This document shows positions 51,153 to 59,073 of a DNA stretch of 64,000 nucleotides, piece by piece (within the stretch, counting starts at the first letter, position 1; every line of letters begins with the position of its first letter). The stretch lies in assembly GCA_910584865.1 (NCBI GenBank), contig CAJUCE010000013.1, positions 63,403-127,402 of the forward strand. Direction: 5' to 3'. The position numbers and the translations under genes were made by a program. A model generated the notes under the pieces. It saw only the letters and a list, made by a program, of their open reading frames with translations. It was not told the origin of the DNA and did not search any database. The stretch is from an uncultured Acetatifactor sp. (lineage in GTDB: Bacteria > Bacillota > Clostridia > Lachnospirales > Lachnospiraceae).

Positions 51153-51547
51153 ACATATTCGAAGCAATAATGCATGCAGAAAGGGTGAATGCAACATTGA
51201 ATTCCATCAATAACGGAGATAGTACGGAGACTGGTGAGAATGCGCTTTTCATTTCTGAAAATACGCTTGAAAATCTTGTAAAATCTGCCGGTGCTGTGGT
51301 GGAGTATTTGCTTGATTCGACAGAAGAGACGGAGCCGGATGAAGAGGGCGAGTATATTGAGATTCCATTGGATTCATATGAATGCATTGAGAATCTTACC
51401 AACAAACAGAAAGGAGCAGTCCTTAAGAATATTTATGCGTATTTTTTTAACAGTGGCGACATGGAATGCTTAGAGGATGATGCGGTTAAGGATGCAACTG
51501 AAAGGATGATTGCCAGAATAAAGGAGTATGCGGAAAATGGAGAATAG
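51149..51547 (+). CDS. Unknown acidic protein (132 aa)
   Basis: The ATG overlaps the previous stop, with GAGGAGG upstream. The protein is acidic, predicted helical, with a Glu/Asp-rich middle (STEETEPDEEGEYIE). It overlaps the DUF6291-like gene by 11 bases. Function unknown. Confidence 0.55.
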   Translation: MNIFEAIMHAERVNATLNSINNGDSTETGENALFISENTLENLVKSAGAVVEYLLDSTEETEPDEEGEYIEIPLDSYECIENLTNKQKGAVLKNIYAYFFNSGDMECLEDDAVKDATERMIARIKEYAENGE

Positions 51548-52457
51548 CAACCAATATGAACATAATTCCTTTGTACTTTATAAGGATAGTCGGATTTTTA
51601 TTAGACAGTTAGATACAAATCAAAGAGGTAATTTGCTGGGGGCTATTTTTGATTATACTTGTGATGGAGAAATTCCGGATTTTCACGGTGATAGTATGAC
51701 GCAGATGTGTTTTGAAATCATAAAAAGCTATCTTGACAGGGATGAGCAGAAATATCAAGAGAAGTGTCGGAAGAACAAAGAAAACATTGAAAAGCGTTGG
51801 GCTAAAACTGGTAAGCAGTCGAATACGAACGTATACAGTGGTAAGCAGTCGAATACGAATTGTACCGATAAGGATACAGATACAGACACTGACAGTGTCA
51901 GTGTTATTGACACGGACACTGATACTGTTAGGGATACAGATACAGACCAGGCTTGCGCTGTTTCTGGTTCTGCTGACCGTCCTGCCGGTGCGGCTGCGGC
52001 AGAGGGCGCCGCCCCGCAGTCCGGTGATCTGTTTTCTGTAAAGCAGCTCCTGGTCATAGCGGAGAAGAACAAAGTAAATCTGACTGGTGAGGGTGTCCAG
52101 GTGTTTCATGAGGAGATGCAGGAATCCGGTTGGATACTGTATGACAGACCGGTGGAGAAAAAGGGAATCGTAAAGGCGCTGCGCGGTTGGGCTAAGTACC
52201 ATCTGGAATACAGCCTTGACCAGGAGGAGCCGGAAAGGCCGAAGGCTGCACAGCCTGAAATAAGCCAGAAAGAAAAGGATTTAAGGCATTCCATAATCGA
52301 GAAAACTGACGATTACATGACATTCGAAATTAAAAGTATATGCAGTAGTAAAGGTATGCTTTGGATACAATGTATTCCGGATTACTGCCCGAAAGATATC
52401 TTTACAGACGAGGAGCTGGATTATTTAGCGGAAAAGTTTGATGTTGAATGGGATTAG
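51537..52457 (+). CDS. DUF6291-like protein with Asp-Thr repeat linker
   Basis: Residues 1-85 (NSFVLYKDSRIFIRQLDTNQ, then GAIFDYTCDGEIPDF) resemble the DUF6291 domain found near phage replication genes. Residues about 105-140 form a low-complexity stretch of Asp-Thr repeats encoded by GATACAGATACAGACACTGA-type DNA. The C-terminal half is a second folded region. It probably acts in replication initiation as a replisome-organiser-like protein; this is inferred from position and domain. Confidence 0.7.
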   Translation: MENSNQYEHNSFVLYKDSRIFIRQLDTNQRGNLLGAIFDYTCDGEIPDFHGDSMTQMCFEIIKSYLDRDEQKYQEKCRKNKENIEKRWAKTGKQSNTNVYSGKQSNTNCTDKDTDTDTDSVSVIDTDTDTVRDTDTDQACAVSGSADRPAGAAAAEGAAPQSGDLFSVKQLLVIAEKNKVNLTGEGVQVFHEEMQESGWILYDRPVEKKGIVKALRGWAKYHLEYSLDQEEPERPKAAQPEISQKEKDLRHSIIEKTDDYMTFEIKSICSSKGMLWIQCIPDYCPKDIFTDEELDYLAEKFDVEWD

Positions 52458-52467
52458 GAGGAAAGAT

Positions 52468-52644
52468 ATGGCAAAAAAAGTAATTGAGCCGGATAAAGTG
52501 AATGAGAATGATTTTGACATTTTGCGAGAGCTGTCAAGAGTCATGGAAGAAGATTTGCAGCGCAAAAATTCAGAAATAAGCAGGCTACGGGTAATGGTGA
52601 ATCTTTTGGAAAGAAAAATAGCGTTATTAGAAAGGAGAACATAA
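52468..52644 (+). CDS. Small coiled-coil protein (58 aa)
   Basis: AGGAGGAAAG precedes the ATG. The sequence is a single charged helix (ELSRVMEEDLQRKNSEISRLR). It may be a small adaptor. Its 3' end overlaps a possible non-AUG ORF. Confidence 0.55.
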   Translation: MAKKVIEPDKVNENDFDILRELSRVMEEDLQRKNSEISRLRVMVNLLERKIALLERRT

Positions 52645-52772
52645 ATATCAACGGCCACCTGGCAGAAGCCTGTGACAGGCTCCAGGGCATCGAGGAGACG
52701 CTAAGCGTATGTGTCTGCCATTACGGGAACAATCATTTCCTGTGCATTACGGGGAATGTCACAACAAATTAA
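52641..52772 (+). CDS. Possible small protein with non-AUG start
   Basis: An open frame reading NGHLAEACDRLQGIEETLSV and then CVCHYGNNHFLCITGN follows AAAGGAG, but the only in-frame codons near it are ATA (52641) and ATC (52647). The sequence looks protein-like with several Cys. It may be a real gene with a rare start or a remnant. Confidence 0.3.
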   Translation: MNINGHLAEACDRLQGIEETLSVCVCHYGNNHFLCITGNVTTN

Positions 52773-52885
52773 AATGCCCCATTGGTATTACCAGTACCAA
52801 CAGGGCCAGCACAGCCGGAGCCGTGAAAGGAAAGATACAGATACATAATACCATGGCTTTCCGGGGGAAGGAAAGAGGAAATTTT

Positions 52886-53320
52886 ATGGGCAAAGAGGTT
52901 TTTGAAAAATTGATGAATCTTATCGGCAGCATGGGAGGGGCAGTCGCGTTCCTTCCCATGGAATCACATGCGGAAGGGCTGCTGGTAACGGAAACGGTGG
53001 AGTACACGGGAGAGGAAATGGAAAATCTGATGCACCTGGCAGAAGAAAACAATATCATTGTCAGTTTTGTTCCATTCCGCGCAAGCCAAGACGGATTATC
53101 CTACAAACGTGATGAAGGAAGAATCGGTATCAAAATAGGGATGTCTTTTGATGAATATGTTTACAACATTGCCCACGAACTGGCACACTATTTCTTGCAC
53201 TACGATAAGGGTAATATTATCACCAGTGAAAAGAGGGATGAATTTGAGGAGCAGGCCGACAGAGGGGCAAGGATGCTGTTGGCGGCGTTGTCAGTAGGGC
53301 AGAAAGGCGGTGTGGCATGA
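52886..53320 (+). CDS. ImmA/IrrE-like zinc metallopeptidase (144 aa)
   Basis: The zinc motif HELAH lies in YNIAHELAHYFLHYDKG, with a downstream Glu-rich helix (EFEEQADRGARMLLAAL) supplying the third ligand. ImmA proteases cleave cognate repressors to induce mobile elements. Here the CI-like repressor lacks its own protease domain, so this is the likely inducer. The ATG at 52886 follows GGAAAGAGGA; ATG 52853 is an alternative. Confidence 0.82.
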   Translation: MGKEVFEKLMNLIGSMGGAVAFLPMESHAEGLLVTETVEYTGEEMENLMHLAEENNIIVSFVPFRASQDGLSYKRDEGRIGIKIGMSFDEYVYNIAHELAHYFLHYDKGNIITSEKRDEFEEQADRGARMLLAALSVGQKGGVA

Positions 53321-53517
53321 CAGAGCACGATTTGTTTGTGGAATGTCTCCCCATGATTGCAGAGATGGCCATGCGGGCCCGTAGTCTGGACAGGGCAGAT
53401 TATGAAATTTGGAAGCAGGAAACCATGGAGCACGCGCCGGACACAGTGAAGGAGTTCATGGGAAAGGTGCTTGTGTGTATGGACAAGGTGGTTCTGGAAG
53501 AGACAGTAAATAATTAA
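53317..53517 (+). CDS. Small element protein (66 aa)
   Basis: The ATG overlaps the protease stop (ATGA). The protein is helical, acidic and Met-rich, starting MTEHDLFVECLPMIAEMAMR. Coupling to the protease suggests a partner role; nothing else is known. Confidence 0.55.
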   Translation: MTEHDLFVECLPMIAEMAMRARSLDRADYEIWKQETMEHAPDTVKEFMGKVLVCMDKVVLEETVNN

Positions 53518-53583
53518 TAATAGGTGCCACCCCGGGGAAGGGAGTCTCCGGAACCGGGGGCATGGCACCGGGAAGGAGGAAAC

Positions 53584-53772
53584 GTGGCGGCAAAGGTAAG
53601 GGTAAGCTATGAGAAGCCCCAGGAGCTGCAGGCGGTGACGGAGCTGCTGAAACCGGTGGTGAAGACCTGCAGGGCAGACAAGGGCAGGGACGGGCGATTC
53701 CGGCGTGCATACATGGACTTGGAGATACCAGAGGAAAAAGCACAGAAAGGTGCAGATACGCCGTTGATTTAG
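53584..53772 (+). CDS. Small basic element protein (62 aa)
   Basis: It uses a GTG behind GGAAGGAGG. The sequence reads VRVSYEKPQELQAVTELLKP and then KTCRADKGRDGRFRRAYMDL, a short basic alpha/beta domain seen in small phage proteins. It is the last gene before the capsid promoter region. Confidence 0.55.
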   Translation: MAAKVRVSYEKPQELQAVTELLKPVVKTCRADKGRDGRFRRAYMDLEIPEEKAQKGADTPLI

Positions 53773-53823
53773 GCAAATCCTGGGGCGAATGTGGGACAAG
53801 GTGCAGGGTAGAAAATGCGCAGA

Positions 53824-53936
53824 ATGCGCGAAAGTGCGCACAAAAAAAGGAATTTGTAAACACGATAGCACGCGCATAAAATGTACGAAAGTGTACACAA
53901 AAAACCGTTGCACTGCCGCCCCTGGTCTGCTATAAT
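53824..53936 (+). promoter_or_regulatory. Capsid-operon promoter with two paired palindromes upstream
   Basis: TTGCAC (53908) and TATAAT (53931) have a 17-base spacer. Upstream, TGCGC-GAAAGT-GCGCA (53825) and TGTAC-GAAAGT-GTACA (53882) have the same loop GAAAGT and the same following run of As. Their arms differ by matched changes on both sides. These look like binding sites for a late activator. The 330-base gap 53773-54103 holds no gene. Confidence 0.75.
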
Positions 53937-54103
53937 AATTATCAGGCAAACAGAATACCGGAGTACCCCGGACGGCAGGAAGCGCCGCACGGAAGCCATA
54001 TAAAGGCGTGGGAAGGTTTTACCCAGAAATGGGAGAATCTTTCCGCGCCTTTTCTGTTCTGCCGGAAAACAGCCCACCAGGGCGTAAAACAGGGAGGACA
54101 CAC

Positions 54104-54541
54104 ATGAATACAGAGAACATGAACCAGAACGCAGACCCGGCAGCCGGACAGGGAACAGGGGAAAGGACTTTCAGCCAGGAGCAGGTGAATGCCATCGTAC
54201 AGAAGCGGCTTGCAGAAGACCGTGAGAAGGCATCGAAGGAGCTTGGCGAAAGGGAGCAGGAGCTTGCACGGCGCGAGTTCCGTTTAAACAGCCGCCAGAA
54301 GCTTATTGACAGGGGATACCCTGAAAGCATCATGGACGCGCTGAACTGTAGCGATGAGAAGAGTTTTGACAAGGCCCTGGACATCATTGACAGCCTGATA
54401 AAGGAGCGCACACCGTCCGAAGCGGAGAAGGCGGAGATGGAAGCCAGGATGAAGGCTGCGGCATCTGCCCCGAAGTTTACGGATAAGAGTGAGGGCAGGC
54501 CATCGGGCGTAGATATGATAAGGCAGGCCATGAATCTGTAA
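54104..54541 (+). CDS. Capsid scaffold protein (DUF4355-like, 145 aa)
   Basis: The protein starts with a disordered Asn/Gln/Gly segment, then FSQEQVNAIVQKRLAEDREK and a long charged helical region, ending in basic residues, the classic scaffold layout of DUF4355. It lies immediately before the capsid gene behind its own promoter. Scaffold proteins guide capsid assembly and are then removed or cleaved. GGGAGG precedes the ATG. Confidence 0.85.
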   Translation: MNTENMNQNADPAAGQGTGERTFSQEQVNAIVQKRLAEDREKASKELGEREQELARREFRLNSRQKLIDRGYPESIMDALNCSDEKSFDKALDIIDSLIKERTPSEAEKAEMEARMKAAASAPKFTDKSEGRPSGVDMIRQAMNL

Positions 54542-54557
54542 AGGAGATTAATATTAT

Positions 54558-55433
54558 ATGGCAATCAGTTTAGTAACAAAGTTCCTCCCGTATGTGGACG
54601 AACTGTTTTCAACAGAATCTAAGAAGTCCCTGCTTACCAATCAGGATTTTGATTGGACAGGGGCGCACACGGTCAAGGTGTACAAGATCGGCACCAGCGA
54701 GATGGCCGACTACAACAGGAACCCCCAGGCAGGGTTTACCGGGAGCAGGTACGGCACAATTAAAGACCTGGATGCAGCCACGGAGGAATTCACCCTGCGG
54801 AAAGACCGTTCCTTCACCTTTGCGATTGACAAGCTGGATGAGGATGAAACGGCACAGCAGCTTGCGGCGGCATCTGCTCTGGCCAGGCAGCAGCGCCAGG
54901 TGGTCATACCGGAGGTGGACAGCTATGTGTACGGCGTGATGTGTGAGGGAGCCGGGCATAAGCCGGGTGCCATAGCGCTCACCAAAGAGAACATCTACAC
55001 GGAGATCATTGCCGGGAACAATGCCCTGGACAATGCGGAAGTGCCTGAAACAGGCCGTATCATCGTTGTCACGCCTGATACATACCTGCTGATGAAGCAG
55101 TGCAAGGACATCACCATGGAGACCGACATCGGCAATGACCTGCGGCTGAAAGGCGTTATTTCCAACCTGGACGGGGCGATGGTCATCAAGGTTCCGGCCG
55201 CCCGGCTCCCGGAGGGGTTCGGGTTCCTGCTGGCCCATCCATGCGCGACGGTGGCACCGACAAAGCTTGAGGATTATAAGATCCACACAGACCCGCCGGG
55301 CATCAGCGGTTCTCTGGTGGAGGGGCGTATCTGCTATGATGCGTTTGTCCTGGAGAATAAGACAAAAGCAATCTACTACCAGGCAAAGGCAGCGGCAGCA
55401 AAACAGGTCAGCGGAACACAGGCAACAAAGTAG
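54558..55433 (+). CDS. Major capsid protein
   Basis: The 291-residue protein begins MAISLVTKFLPYVDELFSTE and contains a TFAIDKLDEDETAQQLAAAS segment, a mid-domain GRIIVVTPDTYLLMK, and a C-terminal LLAHPCATVAPTKLEDYKIH region, consistent with the HK97-fold capsid proteins of Firmicutes phages. No prohead protease gene is next to it. AAGGAG precedes the ATG. It suggests the element builds its own head. Confidence 0.85.
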   Translation: MAISLVTKFLPYVDELFSTESKKSLLTNQDFDWTGAHTVKVYKIGTSEMADYNRNPQAGFTGSRYGTIKDLDAATEEFTLRKDRSFTFAIDKLDEDETAQQLAAASALARQQRQVVIPEVDSYVYGVMCEGAGHKPGAIALTKENIYTEIIAGNNALDNAEVPETGRIIVVTPDTYLLMKQCKDITMETDIGNDLRLKGVISNLDGAMVIKVPAARLPEGFGFLLAHPCATVAPTKLEDYKIHTDPPGISGSLVEGRICYDAFVLENKTKAIYYQAKAAAAKQVSGTQATK

Positions 55434-55442
55434 ATGGTTTCT

Positions 55443-55475
55443 CCCCTGCTTCCATAAGGCGGCAGGGGATTTTAA
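55443..55475 (+). terminator. Terminator after the capsid gene
   Basis: CCCCTGC and GCAGGGG pair around a 12-base loop and are followed by ATTTTAAT. It may be leaky, since two genes follow in the same direction. Confidence 0.65.
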
Positions 55476-55488
55476 TAGGGGGGATAGG

Positions 55489-55830
55489 ATGCGTAGGAAG
55501 CGTGGCGGCTATGGCGTACAGGAAAGCTATGCAGGATACGGCCTGACAGCAGACCGGGCAAAAGCATTGCTGAATGAATGCAGGGAAGGGAAGCACACGG
55601 AGCTTGTCCAGGCTGCTGCAGAACAGGCGGGGCCAGGCGTGGCAAAGTGGATTGTGTTATCTATCACAGAAGGAAAATCACTTCACGATATGGCAGTCAA
55701 GTGGGAGCTAGGGGAAGCCGAGGTAATGCCATGTTGCCGTAACAGCTTCTACGCATACAGGAAATTCACCTTGGCAATCCTGGACGATATGCTGGCAGGA
55801 AAGGGAGCGGTGCAGGATGGGCAATTATAA
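55489..55830 (+). CDS. Unknown element protein (113 aa)
   Basis: The ATG follows GGGGGGATA. The N-terminus is Gly/Arg/Tyr-rich and the rest helical (ADRAKALLNECREGKHTELV, then SITEGKSLHDMAVKWELGEA). A sigma-like or phage-transcription-regulator-type HTH is possible in the second half (LHDMAVKWELGEAEVMPCCR). If so it could act on the paired palindromes before the capsid genes. This is speculative. Confidence 0.5.
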   Translation: MRRKRGGYGVQESYAGYGLTADRAKALLNECREGKHTELVQAAAEQAGPGVAKWIVLSITEGKSLHDMAVKWELGEAEVMPCCRNSFYAYRKFTLAILDDMLAGKGAVQDGQL

Positions 55831-56437
55831 CTCCGGAGGGCATAACAAGACGCACGGCAGGGTAGAGGATAATTTCCGCCTTGATAGCTTTAGCCTGCTC
55901 CGGTATGCGGACTGGTTCGACCGGCTGTCGGATTATGGGGAATACAAGCATCCTGTCAATGGCGGCAAGATTTTCTACAACCTTATGGAGGAGACAGCAA
56001 GGATAAGCCATAACGGCAGGGAATACCCTATAGGATTGTCTAAAGCGCCCAATGTGGATGGCATATCATACAGGCTATATTTTCTTTGCCCTAAGTGCGG
56101 TAAACGTGTCAGGCACCTTTACAAGAAGGATATGCTGTACCAGTGCCGGAAGTGCGCGAAACTGAACTACGGCATCCAGCAGCGCAGCGGCCTGAACCTG
56201 TTGCGTAGGAAAATGTATTTCCTTGTGGTTAAAAAGCTGCAGTATGTAGACTGGGAGGTGGATCACCCTGATTTGCCCATTCAGGACTTATGGCACATCC
56301 CGAAGCCGCGCTATATGAGGTGGGCGAAGTATGATGCGCTGATGGAGGAGTACAGGCGGCTCCAGGAAGAATATGAGACGATGTATAATGAATCCCTGAT
56401 GAAAGGCCTGGAGAGGATAAATAAGCTGTTGGGATAA
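55817..56437 (+). CDS. Zinc-ribbon protein (206 aa), last element gene
   Basis: The middle has FLCPKCGKRVRHLYK and QCRKCAKLNY, a four-Cys zinc ribbon, flanked by a basic helix-rich C-terminus. Such modules occur in DNA-binding and packaging-linked phage proteins. It overlaps the preceding gene and ends 88 bases before attR. A role in packaging-site recognition is possible but not shown. Confidence 0.6.
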   Translation: MGNYNSGGHNKTHGRVEDNFRLDSFSLLRYADWFDRLSDYGEYKHPVNGGKIFYNLMEETARISHNGREYPIGLSKAPNVDGISYRLYFLCPKCGKRVRHLYKKDMLYQCRKCAKLNYGIQQRSGLNLLRRKMYFLVVKKLQYVDWEVDHPDLPIQDLWHIPKPRYMRWAKYDALMEEYRRLQEEYETMYNESLMKGLERINKLLG

Positions 56438-56524
56438 CGGTTATTGCCAATGTTGATTTGTCCCAGATTTTGTCCCGGAAACCGTGAACCCCAGTGTTTA
56501 TCACGTTTATAGCACTTAACTTAC

Positions 56525-56556
56525 AGGGTTCGAGCCCCTTTGCTTCCATTTTTTAT
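56525..56556 (+). repeat. Right attachment site (attR core)
   Basis: This is the second copy of the 32-base tRNA-Val 3' end. Only this 3' fragment is present; no cloverleaf can form. The following bases are the original host flank, including a degraded copy of the tRNA terminator hairpin. Confidence 0.92.
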
Positions 56557-56784
56557 AAAAAGCCGCAAATCCAAGGTTTTTCCAGTAAAATCGAGGGTTT
56601 ACGGTTTTTTAACGCCCTTATTTTATAATCTGTATTAGTGCACGAGACCTATTGTATCATTCCCTATGGGGTATATCTAAAGCCGTTCCTGTTGGGGCAG
56701 GGGCGGTTTAACTATGTGCGGGTGTTGCAACATTACAACAGCTGGTTTATATAAATGGAATGAAAAAGTCCGGGCAGAAATATC

Positions 56785-56814
56785 TTGCAGGTTCTTCCGG
56801 TGATGTGGTAAAAT
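56785..56814 (+). promoter_or_regulatory. Promoter before the SDR gene
   Basis: TTGCAG (56785) and TAAAAT (56809) have an 18-base spacer. The surrounding AAATATCTTGCAGG resembles the promoter at 48710 inside the element. Confidence 0.55.
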
Positions 56815-56952
56815 GGTGGCAGCGCAGGTGCAATGAGATTTTGGGACGCAGTCAGGCGCAGGACTGGCTGTTTGGGCAGGCTGCTAGGAGTGATATGCCG
56901 GCTCTGCAGATTCCCCTGCTCAATTATAAAATGTGATGACGGAGGTTTGGAA

Positions 56953-57804
56953 ATGATGGAAAGGAAGACAATGCTGGTCACGGGAGCATCCGGTTTCCTG
57001 GGCAGCAGAATTGCGGCATTTTATCGGGAGAAGTATGACATCTGTGCCCCGGCGCACGGGAAGATGGATATCACGGACCGGGATAGTGTGGAGTCGGTAT
57101 TTGCCCGGATTCGCCCGGATTATGCGGTGCACTGTGCGGCGATTTCCGATATAGCGACATGTGCGGAGGCGCCGGAGCTGTCCTGGAAGATCAATGTGGA
57201 CGGAAGCCGGAACCTGGCGGAGGTATCCGCCCGCTATGGGACAAAATGCATTCTTTCCAGCTCTGATCAGGTTTATTTCGGAAGTACCCTGCAGAAACCC
57301 CACAGTGAGGACGAAGATCTGCAGCCCGGTAATCTATATGGAAGAGAGAAGAAGATGGCGGAAGAGGAATGTCTGCGGGTGAATCCGGACTGCGTCCTGC
57401 TGCGCTTGTCCTGGATGTATGATGTAAGGGTGATTAGACCGCAGGAGCATGGCGATTTCTTCAGAGGGCTGATACCGAAGCTGGAGACGGCGGAGCTGTT
57501 AGAATATCCGGTGCACGATATGCGGGGGATAACGGATGTCAATGAGGTGGTCTGCAACCTGGAAAAGGCATTCGCGTTAAAAGGCGGAGTCTATAATTTC
57601 GGCTCTCCCAATGACCGGAATATGTATGAGACGGTACTGGCTTTGTTCCGGGGGATGGGATGGGATACTGCCCGGCTGGTCAAAAATGAGGAGCGCTATG
57701 CGTCGGAACCCAGGAATCTGTGTATGGATCTGCGGAAGCTGGAGGAAAACGGGATCTATTTTCAGCCTACGGTGGGGGCGCTGATACAAAACGGGCGGAG
57801 GTAA
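56953..57804 (+). CDS. SDR-family sugar-nucleotide reductase, RmlD-like
   Basis: The NAD(P)-binding GASGFLGSRIAA starts the fold, AAISDIATCAEAPELSWKIN follows, and the catalytic Tyr-x-x-x-Lys reads YGREKK. The C-terminus (MRGITDVNEVVCNLEKAF) resembles dTDP-4-dehydrorhamnose reductase-type enzymes. It probably reduces or epimerises a nucleotide sugar; the partner pathway genes are not beside it. ATG 56953 behind GGAGG gives 283 residues, a normal length. Confidence 0.82.
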   Translation: MMERKTMLVTGASGFLGSRIAAFYREKYDICAPAHGKMDITDRDSVESVFARIRPDYAVHCAAISDIATCAEAPELSWKINVDGSRNLAEVSARYGTKCILSSSDQVYFGSTLQKPHSEDEDLQPGNLYGREKKMAEEECLRVNPDCVLLRLSWMYDVRVIRPQEHGDFFRGLIPKLETAELLEYPVHDMRGITDVNEVVCNLEKAFALKGGVYNFGSPNDRNMYETVLALFRGMGWDTARLVKNEERYASEPRNLCMDLRKLEENGIYFQPTVGALIQNGRR

Positions 57805-57835
57805 ATATTTTTATCTTCAGCAAGGGAGAAGAATA

Positions 57836-57997
57836 ATGAGAGAAAAAATCAAAGTATTGTCAATTAATACGAAAAAGAAAGGGAAAAAATCAAAGAGTTC
57901 TTCGATTGCTTTGGCAGAAAGCCTTGAACAATATGTTCCCGGTATGTACACATTCAGCGAAGCATATACAGCAGAGGCAATAGAGACGGGCGGATGA
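57836..57997 (+). CDS. Lysine-rich small peptide (53 aa)
   Basis: AAGGGAGAAG precedes the ATG. The N-terminal half is very basic (NTKKKGKKSKSS) and the C-terminal half acidic and aromatic (LEQYVPGMYTFSEAYTAEAI). There is no signal peptide or Cys. It could be a small regulatory protein, an antitoxin-like or precursor peptide, or a gene remnant. It lies between the SDR gene and the agr-type locus. Confidence 0.45.
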   Translation: MREKIKVLSINTKKKGKKSKSSSIALAESLEQYVPGMYTFSEAYTAEAIETGG

Positions 57998-58382
57998 ACC
58001 AAGCGGATATTGCCTTCTCATCTGAAATTGCACTGATTTGTAATTCTGAGTGATTTTATGAATTCACTCATGATAAACAATTTATACCATCGGTTTTAGT
58101 CACTGGGAACATGTAATTCATATAGCAGCAGTGACGTTTTTGATTTTCTACTAATTCTAAGCAAAAATTATTGATCATATGTATTTATCCCCTTAAAACA
58201 CAAATAGTAGCATTAGGATGAGTGCTTCTTTTTTGTATACCTATAAGTGTATATGAAGGCACAAAGGCAGGATGAAGTTTTCATATTTACAGTATATGAT
58301 TCCTAAATAGGTGCAAAATAGGGACGGTATATAAAATATAATAAATACGATAACTGCATTATAGTTCAAAGGACATTTACCA
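57998..58382 (+). other. AT-rich gene-free stretch before the agr-type locus
   Basis: No gene is supported. The DNA becomes clearly AT-richer here. Near 58240 TATACCTATAAGTGTATATG is partly palindromic, and TATAAAATATAATAAA near 58331 could supply -10 elements for the XRE gene. Nothing firmer can be said. Confidence 0.35.
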
Positions 58383-59054
58383 ATGATGAATTATCGAGAT
58401 GTATTGAAGCGGCTGAAGGAAGAGCGGCAAAAAATATGCTGGTCTCAAAGAGAGATATGCCAGTATTTGCGAATGAGTCAGGCGCAATATTGTAAGATAG
58501 AAAACGGAGAACAGTATTTAAGCTATGATGAAGTAAGGCTTTTATCCTATGCAGGGATGGATGTTTACTATATTTTCACAGGGAGAAGAGCAAGTGATTA
58601 TTACATTAAAGAGTTTGAAAGCTGTAATTATATTGAAGTGATATGTTTGTTGGAGAGTCTGTTTTCGATAGTTACATATCATTGTGCGTTAGAAAGATCG
58701 GAGTTTTGGAAGGAATTGTATAAAGAGCTGCAATATATACGTTTGTTGGATGCAGCTAAGAGTTTTGATAATAACATTTTTCTCTTATTGCGAAATCTGC
58801 TGAATTATACACAAAGGGAAATGTCAGGAATGCTGAGTATAGATATAAAGAAGCTGCGAAGACTGGAGAAAGGCGAGTGCCTGCCGGATAGTGAGCTTTT
58901 ATGGCGGTTTTACAAAGAATTTTATGTTTCGCCGTTTATCTTGCTCAGGGATAGAAAAGGTTTATTATATGAAGCCGGTTGGTTTTTAGAAAGAATAGCG
59001 GTTGATGCCGAAGATGATATAGCAGCCTTACAAACAATTTATTGCAAGAACTGA
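58383..59054 (+). CDS. Two-HTH XRE-type regulator (223 aa)
   Basis: The N-terminal HTH reads CWSQREICQYLRMSQAQYCKIENGE and a second HTH-like region near residue 140 reads NYTQREMSGMLSIDIKKLRRLEKGE. The middle is a helical domain with Cys and Tyr. It lies first in the rightward quorum-sensing operon and could regulate the agr genes. Low GC sets it apart from upstream genes. Confidence 0.75.
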   Translation: MMNYRDVLKRLKEERQKICWSQREICQYLRMSQAQYCKIENGEQYLSYDEVRLLSYAGMDVYYIFTGRRASDYYIKEFESCNYIEVICLLESLFSIVTYHCALERSEFWKELYKELQYIRLLDAAKSFDNNIFLLLRNLLNYTQREMSGMLSIDIKKLRRLEKGECLPDSELLWRFYKEFYVSPFILLRDRKGLLYEAGWFLERIAVDAEDDIAALQTIYCKN

Positions 59055-59073
59055 AGATAAGGGGAATCATTCA

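Larger units (their letters stand above)
47490..56556 (+). mobile_element. Integrated capsid-encoding phage-satellite-like element (9.07 kb)
   Basis: The element is bounded by 32-bp repeats of the tRNA-Val 3' end with an integrase gene at the left end. It contains a lysogeny switch, HTH regulators, a DUF6291-like protein, an ImmA-like protease and, at the right, a scaffold protein and major capsid protein behind a dedicated promoter. No terminase, portal, head-closure, tail or lysis gene is recognised, and there is little room for them. This fits a satellite that builds its own capsid but depends on a helper phage; a decayed prophage is the alternative. Confidence 0.8.

Noticed and set aside
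56526..56551. Second tRNA gene
   Set aside because: Only the 3' end of tRNA-Val is present; no D or anticodon arm can form, so it is attR.
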